A stretch of 16,497 nucleotides of DNA, taken from CAYMUN01 sp964440265. GTDB lineage: Bacteria > Patescibacteriota > Saccharimonadia > Saccharimonadales > UBA4665. The stretch covers positions 1 to 16,497 of the forward strand of contig CAYTRU010000020.1 of NCBI GenBank assembly GCA_964440265.1, given 5' to 3'. Shown here one piece after another: positions 5,885 to 13,393 of the stretch. A model generated the notes under the pieces. The model ran no database searches and was not told the origin of the DNA. It saw only the letters and a program-made list of their open reading frames with translations. Every line of letters starts with the position of its first letter. The first letter of the stretch is position 1. The translations under genes were made by a program, and so were the position numbers.

Positions 5885-6662
5885 GCGAGTACAGGAACTC
5901 GTTCGGCAACTAGTGCAGGAACGTGCATTATAGTGTTTTGCATCTCATGGGCTACGTTGACACCTATCAATCGGGGGTGATCAGTGCGGAGTATTGCCGC
6001 CTCTGGCCCGTCATCTACAAAAACGAAAGCCTGATCCGGATACTCTGTAAGCAGGTCGGCGATAATGACCAATTTAGGAGAGAGCCAACTATTGATAATG
6101 AGTCCTCCTGATCTTGTAGCTTCGATAACTTCAGGATCAATAATAGCTTCCACTCGTGCCAGTTGGGTTTCAGGCGTCGTGTTATCGCCCCACATAAGTT
6201 CGTGAAGGGCTGGGTCGTCATTGGTGCGTGAACTTCTGATCAGATCATAGTCGACGTACTCCTGGACCTCAGCAATTTCCGGTAACGCATGGACTAAAGC
6301 TTCGTCTGGCCCTGTGAGTTCTCGCTCAGGTATCAGCGTCAAGAAGCCCGTCCTCAGCCTATCGCCTAGCTCCTCCCCCAGCTTATGTACGGCTATGCCA
6401 AAGGCTGGCCGAATTACGCGATCTTCTTGACGTAAACCTGATTTTCCTAACTTGGCATCAGAAATAGTATTATCTATATCCAGCAGTCCTGCCTCTGGGC
6501 GTAACGCTTTATAGCAGCCTGTTGTTCGTCATCAAGTGTCGACCACGCAACTTAAGCAATGAGCATGGGGTCAGCTGCCACTTCGGGAGTCACATGCTCA
6601 AGACGTAATTGAGCAGACGAAGCCTCCGCTGGTGAGGGTGCTGTCAATATATTTTCTGCCAT
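5881..6662 (-). pseudogene. HAD-like hydrolase pseudogene (nonsense + frameshift)
   Basis: Reading from ATG 6662, 36 codons (MAENILTAPS...) run into a TAA at 6554-6552. The same frame then continues as VAWSTLDDEQQAAIK until about 6507, where it is lost. The coding signal resumes one frame away as ALRPEAGLLDIDNTIS and stays open to the TAA at 5881. Repairing CAA to TAA and restoring one base near 6507 would give one protein of about 260 aa. The segment LLDIDNTI looks like a HAD nucleophile motif, and FVFVDDGPEAAIL near the end could be the motif IV region. The TTG at 6342 only reopens the C-terminal part. Two independent lesions favour a real pseudogene over a sequencing error. The exact family is uncertain. 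Confidence 0.7.
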
Positions 6663-6667
6663 TAAGT

Positions 6668-6684
6668 AAGGATTATAGCATAAT
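6668..6684 (-). promoter_or_regulatory. Proximal promoter of the pseudogene, inside a dyad
   Basis: On the minus strand the extended -10 TGCTATAAT ends 9 nt before ATG 6662. It lies within the perfect inverted repeat GGATTAT-GCT-ATAATCC (roughly 6670-6686), which could serve as an operator covering the -10. Confidence 0.45.
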
Positions 6685-6778
6685 CCTCATGTTTAAGCAA
6701 TACTAGTCTACAGCGTGACTCGAAACCCAGTCAGCATACACGTCGCATACTATTCATGTATCTGATGGTCAGTCAGGG

Positions 6779-6833
6779 ATTATAGCAAATATGTTATGGC
6801 TCAATCTGTTATACATAACATATTTGTTATAAT
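6779..6833. repeat. 20-bp inverted repeat with divergent extended -10 boxes
   Basis: Left arm 6779-6798 (ATTATAGCAAATATGTTATG) and right arm 6814-6833 are reverse complements at 19 of 20 positions, with a 15-nt spacer. Each outer end is an extended -10: TGTTATAAT on the plus strand (6825-6833) and TGCTATAAT on the minus strand (6787-6779), pointing outward. Smaller dyads built from GTTAT/ATAAC lie inside. The minus promoter would give a leader of about 110 nt for the HAD-like pseudogene. The plus promoter has no gene downstream before 8543. It may be a divergent promoter/operator for a dimeric repressor, or the end of a decayed element. Confidence 0.6.
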
Positions 6834-6881
6834 GCCTATACCACGGTGACTAAGTGCAGCCTGACTGCTTAGAGGCATAAT
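6832..6881 (+). ncRNA. Possible short structured transcript downstream of the plus promoter
   Basis: Immediately after the plus-strand TATAAT the sequence can fold: ATGCCT (6832-6837) pairs with AGGCAT (6876-6881), enclosing CTAAG-tg-CAG against CTGCTTAG with a 5-nt loop. No Shine-Dalgarno or ORF of useful length follows, and there is no U-run. The transcript could be a small RNA or extend as antisense into the convergent 520-aa gene. This is a hypothesis only. Confidence 0.25.
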
Positions 6882-6893
6882 GCGTCAGTGAAG

Positions 6894-8456
6894 CTAATAT
6901 AATTCTTCGTGTTTTTCGTTAAGGAAACGGATCCACTGTCGCAACAGTCGCAGCACGGTTTTGAGCGGCAATTCAATGCCGACATCTAGGAAGTGCCCGA
7001 CGGCGTTAACTTTGCTGTACTTCCGGGACAACCATTGCCCGACTAGTATAAAGGGCAGATAAAACAGGTCACGCAAGGAGGCCAGTAGCCCGACCGGCCG
7101 AGTGGTCAACTCCAATTCACGTACTAGCGTAGTCAGGCGGAAGGCTAAGAAGCTGGCGGTGGAGAAGAAGACGAAGAAGATTCCCAACTGGACGACATTG
7201 AAGCCGATCTTCCAGAGGATGAATACAGTGATAGCGATCGGCACCATGAATAGCAGGCAGTAGATAAACTTTGCGATAATCGACGAAGTGCGTCTGGCAG
7301 GCATTTGGATTAGTGAGTCACCATCGTCATATAATAATTTTTCAATGTAGCTGCGGACAGTCTGGGCATTGGCGGAGGAGGGTGGTCGCAAGCTCAATTT
7401 AAGACTAGCCATGTAGAGGGGAGGGAACAGGAGGTTAACCCCGAGTGGTATAAACGCTATATGACCGTGCATGACTATATCGTAGGGCACTTCAATAGCC
7501 AGGCCCACGAGTACTTTAGTGATAAAGATAAAAGCGATACTTTTGATCAGGCGGCGGTTGAGGCGTTGACGGACTTGTTTATATTCGTGGGCAATCTGTC
7601 GGTCGTAGGCATCCATGAATAACTGCTGATGGGGTAGGATGTCTGCTATGTCGGAGCGATCATCAACTAAGCTTTTCAGTATCCGGAATGGAGCACCATA
7701 GCGGCCAATGACTCGTTTTAGTTGAATAGTCAACGGGCTGTTAAAGAGCTGGTCTATCTGCTCATTGAGGTGCTGAAAGCCGGCAATGTCTAAGGGTGAC
7801 TGCTTGTACAGAACGAGTAGCTCGTAACGGACGATATCAATATCGGATTTCAGTAAGGCTTGATGTACGGCAATGTATAGGCAGAACTCATAGTTGGCAC
7901 TCTCTGGTAGGTCAACAAATTGGTCTTTCCCAATTGTTCTCATAAAATAGTGGTAGGCAAAAAATACGGTAGCCTGCTGGGCATGATGGGAGCTCAGCAT
8001 ATTTTCTGCCTTGCTCGAGATAAGGGCCAACACCCAATTCATCGCAGTATTGCGCTCCACGTGCGCCTGGCGTAAATGGCCGAAAGCTGTGAGGTATTCC
8101 TCGACTAACTGATCCAGTTGCTCGGCTGTGGCTGTGCTGAACCCACCGCTCCTGAGGTAGCCGGCATGTATTAGTTCGACGATCAGTTCGGCACCCAAAG
8201 CGCGGGACCGACGTTTAGCCAAGAATAGATTACGCTTATAAAAGCGTTTGATAGCTCGCTGTAATAGAAGGTGTTCCTCGGCATGCTCAGCAGCGTTCCG
8301 AAGCTGCTCATAGGCGCTTGATAAGGCTTTGCCTGTATCTGGTACTTCCATCATGACGCCGGCCATGCTGGCCGCTAGAGTTTGGTGGTCTAGCTCTCGA
8401 GCGACCAAGAGTTGCTGCTGGAGCAATTCATTCAAAGAAGAGTACTGATTGGACAT
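6894..8456 (-). CDS. Polytopic membrane protein with large N-terminal helical domain
   Basis: A 520-aa protein I do not recognise. Residues 1-300 are soluble, helical and rich in Leu, Gln and His (for example LLQQQLLVARELDHQTL at 11-27), with no catalytic motif seen. Hydrophobic segments follow at about 305-325, 331-352, 394-415, 421-440 and 458-476, giving four or five membrane passes. The tail after 477 is basic and amphipathic. The conserved-looking IEVPYD after the first helix may be a functional loop. It is monocistronic and divergent from the methyltransferase. A TATAAT lies 13 nt before the ATG with no Shine-Dalgarno, so the leader would be only about 6 nt. Transport, sensing or envelope roles are all possible. 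Confidence 0.75.
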   Translation of the reverse strand: MSNQYSSLNELLQQQLLVARELDHQTLAASMAGVMMEVPDTGKALSSAYEQLRNAAEHAEEHLLLQRAIKRFYKRNLFLAKRRSRALGAELIVELIHAGYLRSGGFSTATAEQLDQLVEEYLTAFGHLRQAHVERNTAMNWVLALISSKAENMLSSHHAQQATVFFAYHYFMRTIGKDQFVDLPESANYEFCLYIAVHQALLKSDIDIVRYELLVLYKQSPLDIAGFQHLNEQIDQLFNSPLTIQLKRVIGRYGAPFRILKSLVDDRSDIADILPHQQLFMDAYDRQIAHEYKQVRQRLNRRLIKSIAFIFITKVLVGLAIEVPYDIVMHGHIAFIPLGVNLLFPPLYMASLKLSLRPPSSANAQTVRSYIEKLLYDDGDSLIQMPARRTSSIIAKFIYCLLFMVPIAITVFILWKIGFNVVQLGIFFVFFSTASFLAFRLTTLVRELELTTRPVGLLASLRDLFYLPFILVGQWLSRKYSKVNAVGHFLDVGIELPLKTVLRLLRQWIRFLNEKHEELY

Positions 8457-8469
8457 AATAGTGCTGATA

Positions 8470-8475
8470 ATTATA
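8470..8475 (-). promoter_or_regulatory. -10 box of the 520-aa membrane-protein gene
   Basis: The minus-strand TATAAT (8475-8470) lies 13 nt before ATG 8456. The predicted leader is about 6 nt, too short for a Shine-Dalgarno. No good -35 is seen. Confidence 0.4.
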
Positions 8476-8542
8476 GGGGCTTTTCACCAAGATTGATATG
8501 CGGCCTTTAATTTTACGTACTATGCTACACTCGGACTACACT

Positions 8543-9148
8543 ATGTATAAGGGTTACGATGATAAGTTGGTGGCAGCAAAATACAACGATTCGCTGCGCT
8601 TACCCATTATTAGGACATTGTATAAACGTGAATGCCGAGCATTAGCCAAAGACTTAGAGGGTATTGTGGCCACCGATAAAGTCCTAGAGATTGGTGCCGG
8701 GACGGGTAAAGATACTGCGGCCTTATGTGCAGCCGCCAAAGAGGTTACAGCCCTGGAGCCATCTCTGGCCATGATGACCGAACTGAGGAAGGCAATCGAC
8801 CCTTTACCACCTAACTTAGAGCTCCATACTATAGACTTCCTAGCATATGAAACGTCGAAAAAGTTTGATGTGGTAGTGGCTGTTGGTGTCTTGGATTATG
8901 TAGAGGACTGGCAGGGCTTTTTAACGAAATGCAATCAACTGGCTCGGAAGAAGGTCGTGGTAACCCTAAAGGCCAAGGGCATTTTACCACTGTTATATGT
9001 TGCTGCGTCGCACTTGTCAGGCTTAAAGGTCTACACGCATTCTGCCGATGAGATTACACGTTTCCTGCCTACTGCAACGATCGAACTCGTGGGTCTTCAC
9101 AAGCACCTACCCTTTACCTGGATAGTGTCTTTTAGCCCTGAGCCATAG
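8543..9148 (+). CDS. Class I SAM-dependent methyltransferase
   Basis: A 201-aa Rossmann-fold methyltransferase of the Methyltransf_11/25 type. Motif I VLEIGAGTGKD lies at residues 47-57, the acidic end of strand 2 is ALEPS (71-75, Glu72 contacting the ribose of SAM), and strand 4 reads FDVVVAVGVLDYVED, followed by a C-terminal hydrophobic segment ILPLLYVAASHL. It is probably a small-molecule or quinone/lipid-type methyltransferase, but the substrate is unknown. The frame is open to an ATG at 8498. The ATG at 8543 is preferred because the candidate extended -10 TGCTACACT (8523-8531) lies between them and the YDDKLVAAKYNDSLR N-terminus looks natural. Its 3' end overlaps pdxT by 17 bp tail to tail. 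Confidence 0.8.
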   Translation: MYKGYDDKLVAAKYNDSLRLPIIRTLYKRECRALAKDLEGIVATDKVLEIGAGTGKDTAALCAAAKEVTALEPSLAMMTELRKAIDPLPPNLELHTIDFLAYETSKKFDVVVAVGVLDYVEDWQGFLTKCNQLARKKVVVTLKAKGILPLLYVAASHLSGLKVYTHSADEITRFLPTATIELVGLHKHLPFTWIVSFSPEP

Positions 9149-9731
9149 CTAGAAAATAGCGATGTAATTGATTTTGTCCGGTAGTCTCGGTGTGGAAAGA
9201 GGTAGCTAAGATATGTTGCTGCCTGACCGCTACCGGCAGCTGCTTACCTTCATGAGAGATGCTTGCCAAGGTAGTGACTTGTCGGCCGGTTTTTATGATA
9301 CCAGGGGCTCTGATAAATAAAGCTTCCAGAGCTACGTCGGTTACGACGGGCATGGAAAGCTGGATTTCAAAGCTTTGTTTCTGGCTGCCGAAAAAATTGC
9401 GCTTGACGGCTATATCGAGACCGCCGATTGCGCTTTGACCGGCATTTTTTTGGCCTTCTATCTGATTTGCTAGCAGTATCATGCCTGCGCAGGTCCCCCA
9501 TACAGGTTTACCAGTTTGGAGGTATTGCCGTAGCGGTTCAATCATGCTATCTCGACTAGCAATTATACCCATGGTCGTACTTTCGCCACCAGGCAGTATC
9601 AAGCTATCGATGTTTTGCAGGTCGTCTGCGTGTTTCACCAGCAGTGAGCGACTACCACATCGATGAATGGCAGCAGCGTGCTCTTGAAAATCTCCCTGGA
9701 GCGCCAAAATACCCACCAACCGAGATGACAC
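9132..9731 (-). CDS. pdxT: PLP synthase glutaminase subunit PdxT
   Basis: A 199-aa class I glutamine amidotransferase subunit. It hydrolyses glutamine and passes ammonia to PdxS in the R5P-dependent (DXP-independent) PLP synthase. The N-terminus GILALQGDFQEH (7-18) and the oxyanion region PGGESTTMG (47-55) are diagnostic. The triad is Cys81 (GTCAGM), His180 and Glu182 (FHTE). The length is normal. The start is GTG at 9731, directly abutting the pdxS stop (9732-9734), so the two subunits are translationally coupled as expected for a 12:12 complex. Its 3' end overlaps the convergent methyltransferase gene. Confidence 0.96.
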   Translation of the reverse strand: MSSRLVGILALQGDFQEHAAAIHRCGSRSLLVKHADDLQNIDSLILPGGESTTMGIIASRDSMIEPLRQYLQTGKPVWGTCAGMILLANQIEGQKNAGQSAIGGLDIAVKRNFFGSQKQSFEIQLSMPVVTDVALEALFIRAPGIIKTGRQVTTLASISHEGKQLPVAVRQQHILATSFHTETTGQNQLHRYFLAMAQG

Positions 9732-10619
9732 CTAGATACCTCGAGGTGCAAAGCGGATATTGTCAGCCGCCATCTCAAGGTTAATGCCGACCATCGGTTC
9801 GCCAATGTCTTTGCTGACCTCTGCTAGCACGCGAGGATCATTATAGTGAGTAGTAGCCAGTACGATAGCCTCGGCACGTTTCTCGGGATTGTTGCTTTTA
9901 AATATGCCTGAACCGACAAACACACCGTCCATGCCCAATTGCATCATGAGCGCGGCGTCGGCTGGTGTGGCGATACCACCGGCTGCAAAGTTCACTACGG
10001 GCAAGCGGCCTAGTTTTACTACTTGCGCTATAAGATCTAATGAAACTTTTTCAATTTCAGCGTAAGCTTTACGTTTCGCGGCGCTGGATTTTTGCAGTGC
10101 AATAATTTCGGCATTGACAGTCCGAGCGTGGTGAACCGCTTCCACGATATTGCCAGTCCCGGCTTCGCCCTTGGTCCGGATCATAGCGGCACCTTCCTGA
10201 ATGCGTCTCAGGGCCTCGCCTAAGTTCCTTGCTCCGCAGACAAATGGCACATGAAAAGGGCTTTTATCGACATGGCGGCTGTTGTCAGCCGGCGTAAGCA
10301 CCTCGCTCTCATCGATGTAGTCAATGCCTAAGTACTCTAAGATCTGGGCTTCCACGAAATGGCCGATTCGCACCTTAGCCATGACTGGTATGGTAACAGC
10401 TTGCATGATTTCAGTAATGATCTTTGGGTCACTCATGCGGGCGATGCCGCCGTCTGCCCGGATATCCGCTGGTACTCGTTCTAGAGCCATGACGGCCACG
10501 GCACCGGCGTCTTCGGCAATCCTGGCTTGCTCAGGCGTCACCACGTCCATAATCACGCCGCCTTTGAGCATCTTGGCCAGCCCACTTTTGACTGCGAATG
10601 TGCTCTTAGTTGTCTTCAT
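9732..10619 (-). CDS. pdxS: PLP synthase synthase subunit PdxS
   Basis: A 295-aa (beta/alpha)8-barrel subunit that condenses ribose 5-phosphate, glyceraldehyde 3-phosphate and ammonia to pyridoxal 5'-phosphate. All key residues are present: Asp25 (GGVIMDV), Lys82 (VMAKVRIGH), which forms the first Schiff base, and Lys150 (RTKGEAGTG), the second swinging lysine. The sequence GGIATPADAALMMQLG near 215 forms the phosphate-binding end. The ATG at 10619 has a Shine-Dalgarno AGGAG with 6-nt spacing. It lies downstream of the thiamin transporter permease on the same strand, but a TATAAT and dyads in the 106-bp gap suggest its own promoter. Confidence 0.97.
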   Translation of the reverse strand: MKTTKSTFAVKSGLAKMLKGGVIMDVVTPEQARIAEDAGAVAVMALERVPADIRADGGIARMSDPKIITEIMQAVTIPVMAKVRIGHFVEAQILEYLGIDYIDESEVLTPADNSRHVDKSPFHVPFVCGARNLGEALRRIQEGAAMIRTKGEAGTGNIVEAVHHARTVNAEIIALQKSSAAKRKAYAEIEKVSLDLIAQVVKLGRLPVVNFAAGGIATPADAALMMQLGMDGVFVGSGIFKSNNPEKRAEAIVLATTHYNDPRVLAEVSKDIGEPMVGINLEMAADNIRFAPRGI

Positions 10620-10653
10620 GCTGTACTCCTACCTAAGTTCCCTGGGAATCTCT

Positions 10654-10708
10654 ATTATAGTAGCTTCTTGCTAGCATAGCTAGATAAGATATGACTCATC
10701 ATCTTATA
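10654..10708 (-). promoter_or_regulatory. pdxST promoter with two dyads
   Basis: On the minus strand TATAAT at 10659-10654 would give a leader of about 28 nt carrying the pdxS Shine-Dalgarno. Upstream are two adjacent dyads. CTAGC-ATA-GCTAG (10671-10683) covers the -35 region. A longer imperfect dyad, ATAAGAT/ATCTTAT (10684-10690 and 10701-10707), has an inner ATGA-C-TCAT. No U-run follows either, so operators are more likely than a terminator for the transporter operon. Confidence 0.45.
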
Positions 10709-10725
10709 TCACAAAGTTCAGCTCA

Positions 10726-11484
10726 TTAGCTGCGACGTCGCCAAGGCATGAGCAAGTGTTCTAGCAGGATGACCAAACCGAAAAGTAGGAGGCTAATCAG
10801 AGCAGTTACAAAGATAGCAGCAAAAACTAAGGGGGTAGCATGGGTGTTTGCACTGGTTTGGATGAAAATACCCAGACCTTTGTAGGCGCCCACATACTCA
10901 CCGACGATGGCACCGGTCATGGCGTACGCGACGGCAATCTTGAGCCCTGCAAAAAAGGCTGGTAGAGCCGAAGGAATTTTTAAAAGCTTCAAAGTTTGCC
11001 CATAAGAAGCCTGCATAGTGCGAAATAGATTGATTTGCTCAGTATCGACGCTGGCGAAGCCACTTGCCATGGCGATGGTAATAGGAAAGAAGCAGTAAAG
11101 GGTGACGATGATGACTTTGGGCAGCAAGCCGTAGCCGATCAAGACCAATAGTAGCGGTGCTAGGGCGATAATAGGGATGGTTTGCGAGGCGATTAATAGG
11201 GGGTACAGTGCCTTGCGTATGATAGCCGAGGAATCAAGTAATATGGCGGCGAGGACGCCTAAGATAATAGCGACAGATAGGCCGAGCAGAGCTTCTAGGA
11301 GAGTTTGCCAGGCATGGCCTAGCAATACTGACCAATAGGGACCGGTATAGCTGATGATATGAGTCGGAGCCGGCAAGATGGTGGGGCTGATATGCCCCCA
11401 TCTGGCGACTAACTCCCAGACTGCTAGCAATAAGAGCGCGGCAAAAAGAGGGGGTAGGTATAGTTTGAAAGGTTTGCTCTTCAT
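10726..11484 (-). CDS. thiX: ThiX-like ABC transporter permease
   Basis: A 252-aa inner-membrane permease of the SsuC/TauC/ThiX (BPD_transp_1) type with about six helices, starting at residues 9-26 (LPPLFAALLLLAVWELVA). The cytoplasmic coupling loop is around residues 145-175 (EQINLFRTMQASYGQTLKLLKIPSALP), followed by GAIVGEYVGAYKGLGIF, characteristic of this subfamily. Its ATG overlaps the ATPase stop by 4 bp (ATGA). It forms the membrane channel for the thiamin or pyrimidine-precursor importer. Substrate assignment rests on the NMT1/THI5-type binding protein and the TPP riboswitch upstream. The symbol follows the ThiXYZ naming. Confidence 0.88.
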   Translation of the reverse strand: MKSKPFKLYLPPLFAALLLLAVWELVARWGHISPTILPAPTHIISYTGPYWSVLLGHAWQTLLEALLGLSVAIILGVLAAILLDSSAIIRKALYPLLIASQTIPIIALAPLLLVLIGYGLLPKVIIVTLYCFFPITIAMASGFASVDTEQINLFRTMQASYGQTLKLLKIPSALPAFFAGLKIAVAYAMTGAIVGEYVGAYKGLGIFIQTSANTHATPLVFAAIFVTALISLLLFGLVILLEHLLMPWRRRS

Positions 11485-12239
11485 GGCTGTAATAAGAGGT
11501 TCTCTAGTGCCGTCTCTAGTCGTAGAGCACTTTGCTGAGATAATGACTGCTTGTGGCGTGGCCGTGGCAGATCCACTACCACCTCCTGGATGACAGTAGC
11601 GGGTCGGTGGCTCAGCACGTATATCCGGTCTGAAAGTAGTATGGCTTCTCGGATATCATGGGTGATCAGCAGGGCCGTAGAGCGCATCTCACGCCAGACC
11701 TCCAGTAACCATAACTGCATCGATAGGCGAGTAATGGCATCAAGGGCGCCAAACGGTTCGTCCATCAGCAGGAGGTCCTGATGATTGATTATGGTACGCA
11801 GCAAGGCCACTTTCTGGGCCATACCGCCCGATAATACATGAGGGTATTGATCAGCAAATTCATGAAGCCCAAACTTTTTTAGTAGTACATCAGCCTTAGA
11901 ATCGGACTTTTTAAGTGGTTGATGCTGCAGCGTGGGGCCTAGTAAGACATTTTGACGGACTGTTTTCCACGGCAAAAGTAATGGCTTTTGCGGCATATAG
12001 CCAGATTTACCGAGTCGATCGTCAATGCTACCATCAATAGTAATCTGACCTGATGTTGGCTCGTCAATCCCCGCAATACTATTAAATAACGTGCTCTTAC
12101 CGCAGCCACTAGGACCAATAACACTGACAAATTCCCCACGCTTAACATGTAAAGTAATCTCAGAAAGTACCGATAGGGGCTGCGGGCTATCGGTGAAAGT
12201 CTTTGAAAGCTGATCAACGGCGAGTTTTACTTGGTGCAT
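11481..12239 (-). CDS. thiZ: ThiZ-like ABC transporter ATP-binding protein
   Basis: A 252-aa complete ABC ATPase of the SsuB/TauB/ThiZ type. Walker A GPSGCGKST is at 42-50, the Q-loop at Gln84 (YMPQKPLLLPWKTV), the signature LSGGMAQ at 136-142, Walker B LLLMDE at 156-161 with FGALD as D-loop, and the switch His194 (ITHD). The second signature residue set is GGMAQ/K rather than GGMQQ/R, which is within normal variation. It lies 37 nt behind thiY and overlaps thiX by 4 bp, so all three are one operon under the TPP riboswitch. No clear Shine-Dalgarno precedes ATG 12239. Confidence 0.92.
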   Translation of the reverse strand: MHQVKLAVDQLSKTFTDSPQPLSVLSEITLHVKRGEFVSVIGPSGCGKSTLFNSIAGIDEPTSGQITIDGSIDDRLGKSGYMPQKPLLLPWKTVRQNVLLGPTLQHQPLKKSDSKADVLLKKFGLHEFADQYPHVLSGGMAQKVALLRTIINHQDLLLMDEPFGALDAITRLSMQLWLLEVWREMRSTALLITHDIREAILLSDRIYVLSHRPATVIQEVVVDLPRPRHKQSLSQQSALRLETALENLLLQP

Positions 12240-12276
12240 GCATTTGACTTAATGCTAGAGGACTTGGGCTAGCTGC

Positions 12277-13305
12277 TCACTTTTTGGGTAAGAATTGGTT
12301 GGTATATAGCTTGTCGAAAGGCAGGGTGGTGACGACTTTGCCCTTTTCATCGGTGACAGTGTCAGATTGCAGTATAAACTTTGGATAGCCAGTCCAAGCC
12401 GACAAGTCCTGTAAGCCCCACGGACGACCACTGTCGGCGTAATGCTGGCTGACAAAAGCTTGGCTTTCAAAGACTAGCTGTTTATCGGGAAAGGTTTCTT
12501 TCGGTGTGTTATCGATCAGCAGCTGGGCGGCTTCCTTTGGGTGAGCCCGGGCGTATTCGTAGCCCTGAGCAGTGGCAGCCATGAAGCGCTGGAGAGTGTC
12601 AGCTTTCGTTTTGACATTCGCCTGGGTGGCGATAAAAGCCAGATTAGGGCCATCGGGAATGCTGTAATTGGTGATGGGAAAGAACTTCGTGGCCAGCCCG
12701 TCATGCTTGGCCTGAATGACCTCCCAGCTCTCAAAAGCCCAAACAAAATCAATCTTTTTGCTTTCTAAGGCTTGCATGGCATCAACGTTTAAGGTGACAT
12801 TTTGAAAGTTACCTTGGCCACCATCTTTTTGGATCACTTCTTTGACAACTGTGCCTTCAAGGGGCGAGCCGTAGCCCCCATAAACCTTATTGTCTAAATC
12901 TTTGGGACTATTGATGCCCGAATCGGCACGTACGATAAATCCCGAGGTATTATGCTGTATCACTGCACCGATAGAAACGATTGGTTGGTTTTTGGCATTT
13001 TCACCGACAACATCTTCCATAGTACCGATACCAATGTCTGCTTTGTTGTTAGACACGAGACTAGTGGCAGTCACCGCACTAGAGTAGGGCAGAATCTGCA
13101 GATCAATGCCCTGAGCTTTATACCAGCCTTTGGCCTGAGCGACGTACACACCAGTGTGATTGGTGTCGGGGGTCCAGTCCATAGCCAGTGTCACTTTAGT
13201 GCTGGTAGCCTGAGCTTGACCGGTCTTACCGTGCTTGTTGTGCCAGATTAGTAGTCCTGCCATCGCTATAATTATGACCATTCCAAGCGCTATAATTTTT
13301 TTCAT
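12277..13305 (-). CDS. thiY: ThiY-like (NMT1/THI5-type) substrate-binding protein
   Basis: A 342-aa extracytoplasmic binding protein. The N-terminus MKKIIALGMVIIIAMAGLLIW (membrane helix about 3-21) is a signal anchor without a lipobox cysteine. The mature domain starts with VTLAMDWTPDTNHTGVYVAQAKGWY, the family hallmark, and holds the glycine-rich YGGYGSPLEG loop of ThiY/THI5-like proteins. ThiY proteins bind HMP or formylaminopyrimidine. Because thiN is adjacent and no thiD or thiE is seen in the window, thiamin itself is an alternative ligand. It is first gene of the operon, about 90 nt downstream of the TPP aptamer. A GGGAG element 11-12 nt before the ATG is a distant Shine-Dalgarno. Confidence 0.88.
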   Translation of the reverse strand: MKKIIALGMVIIIAMAGLLIWHNKHGKTGQAQATSTKVTLAMDWTPDTNHTGVYVAQAKGWYKAQGIDLQILPYSSAVTATSLVSNNKADIGIGTMEDVVGENAKNQPIVSIGAVIQHNTSGFIVRADSGINSPKDLDNKVYGGYGSPLEGTVVKEVIQKDGGQGNFQNVTLNVDAMQALESKKIDFVWAFESWEVIQAKHDGLATKFFPITNYSIPDGPNLAFIATQANVKTKADTLQRFMAATAQGYEYARAHPKEAAQLLIDNTPKETFPDKQLVFESQAFVSQHYADSGRPWGLQDLSAWTGYPKFILQSDTVTDEKGKVVTTLPFDKLYTNQFLPKK

Positions 13306-13336
13306 CTACAGGTGATCTCCCTAAGTTTAGTAATAT

Positions 13337-13360
13337 AAAAACCGGGCGATAATGCCCGGC
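13337..13360 (-). terminator. Intrinsic terminator of the TPP riboswitch
   Basis: On the minus strand CCGGGC (13359-13354), loop ATTATC and GCCCGG (13347-13342) form a GC-rich stem followed by five T residues (13341-13337). It lies between the TPP aptamer and thiY, as expected for a riboswitch expression platform that stops transcription when TPP is bound. Confidence 0.88.
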
Positions 13361-13393
13361 AATGGTAAATGACTGTGACAACTCTCGTTGCCT

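Noticed and set aside
6695..6750. tRNA-like GGGTTTCGAGTC on the minus strand
   Set aside because: It resembles a T-arm but gives only a 4-bp stem with an 8-nt loop, and no acceptor, D or anticodon arms can be fitted around it.
10671..10708. Intrinsic terminator for the thiamin transporter operon
   Set aside because: The dyads are AT-rich and not followed by a T-run on the minus strand, so an operator reading is preferred.
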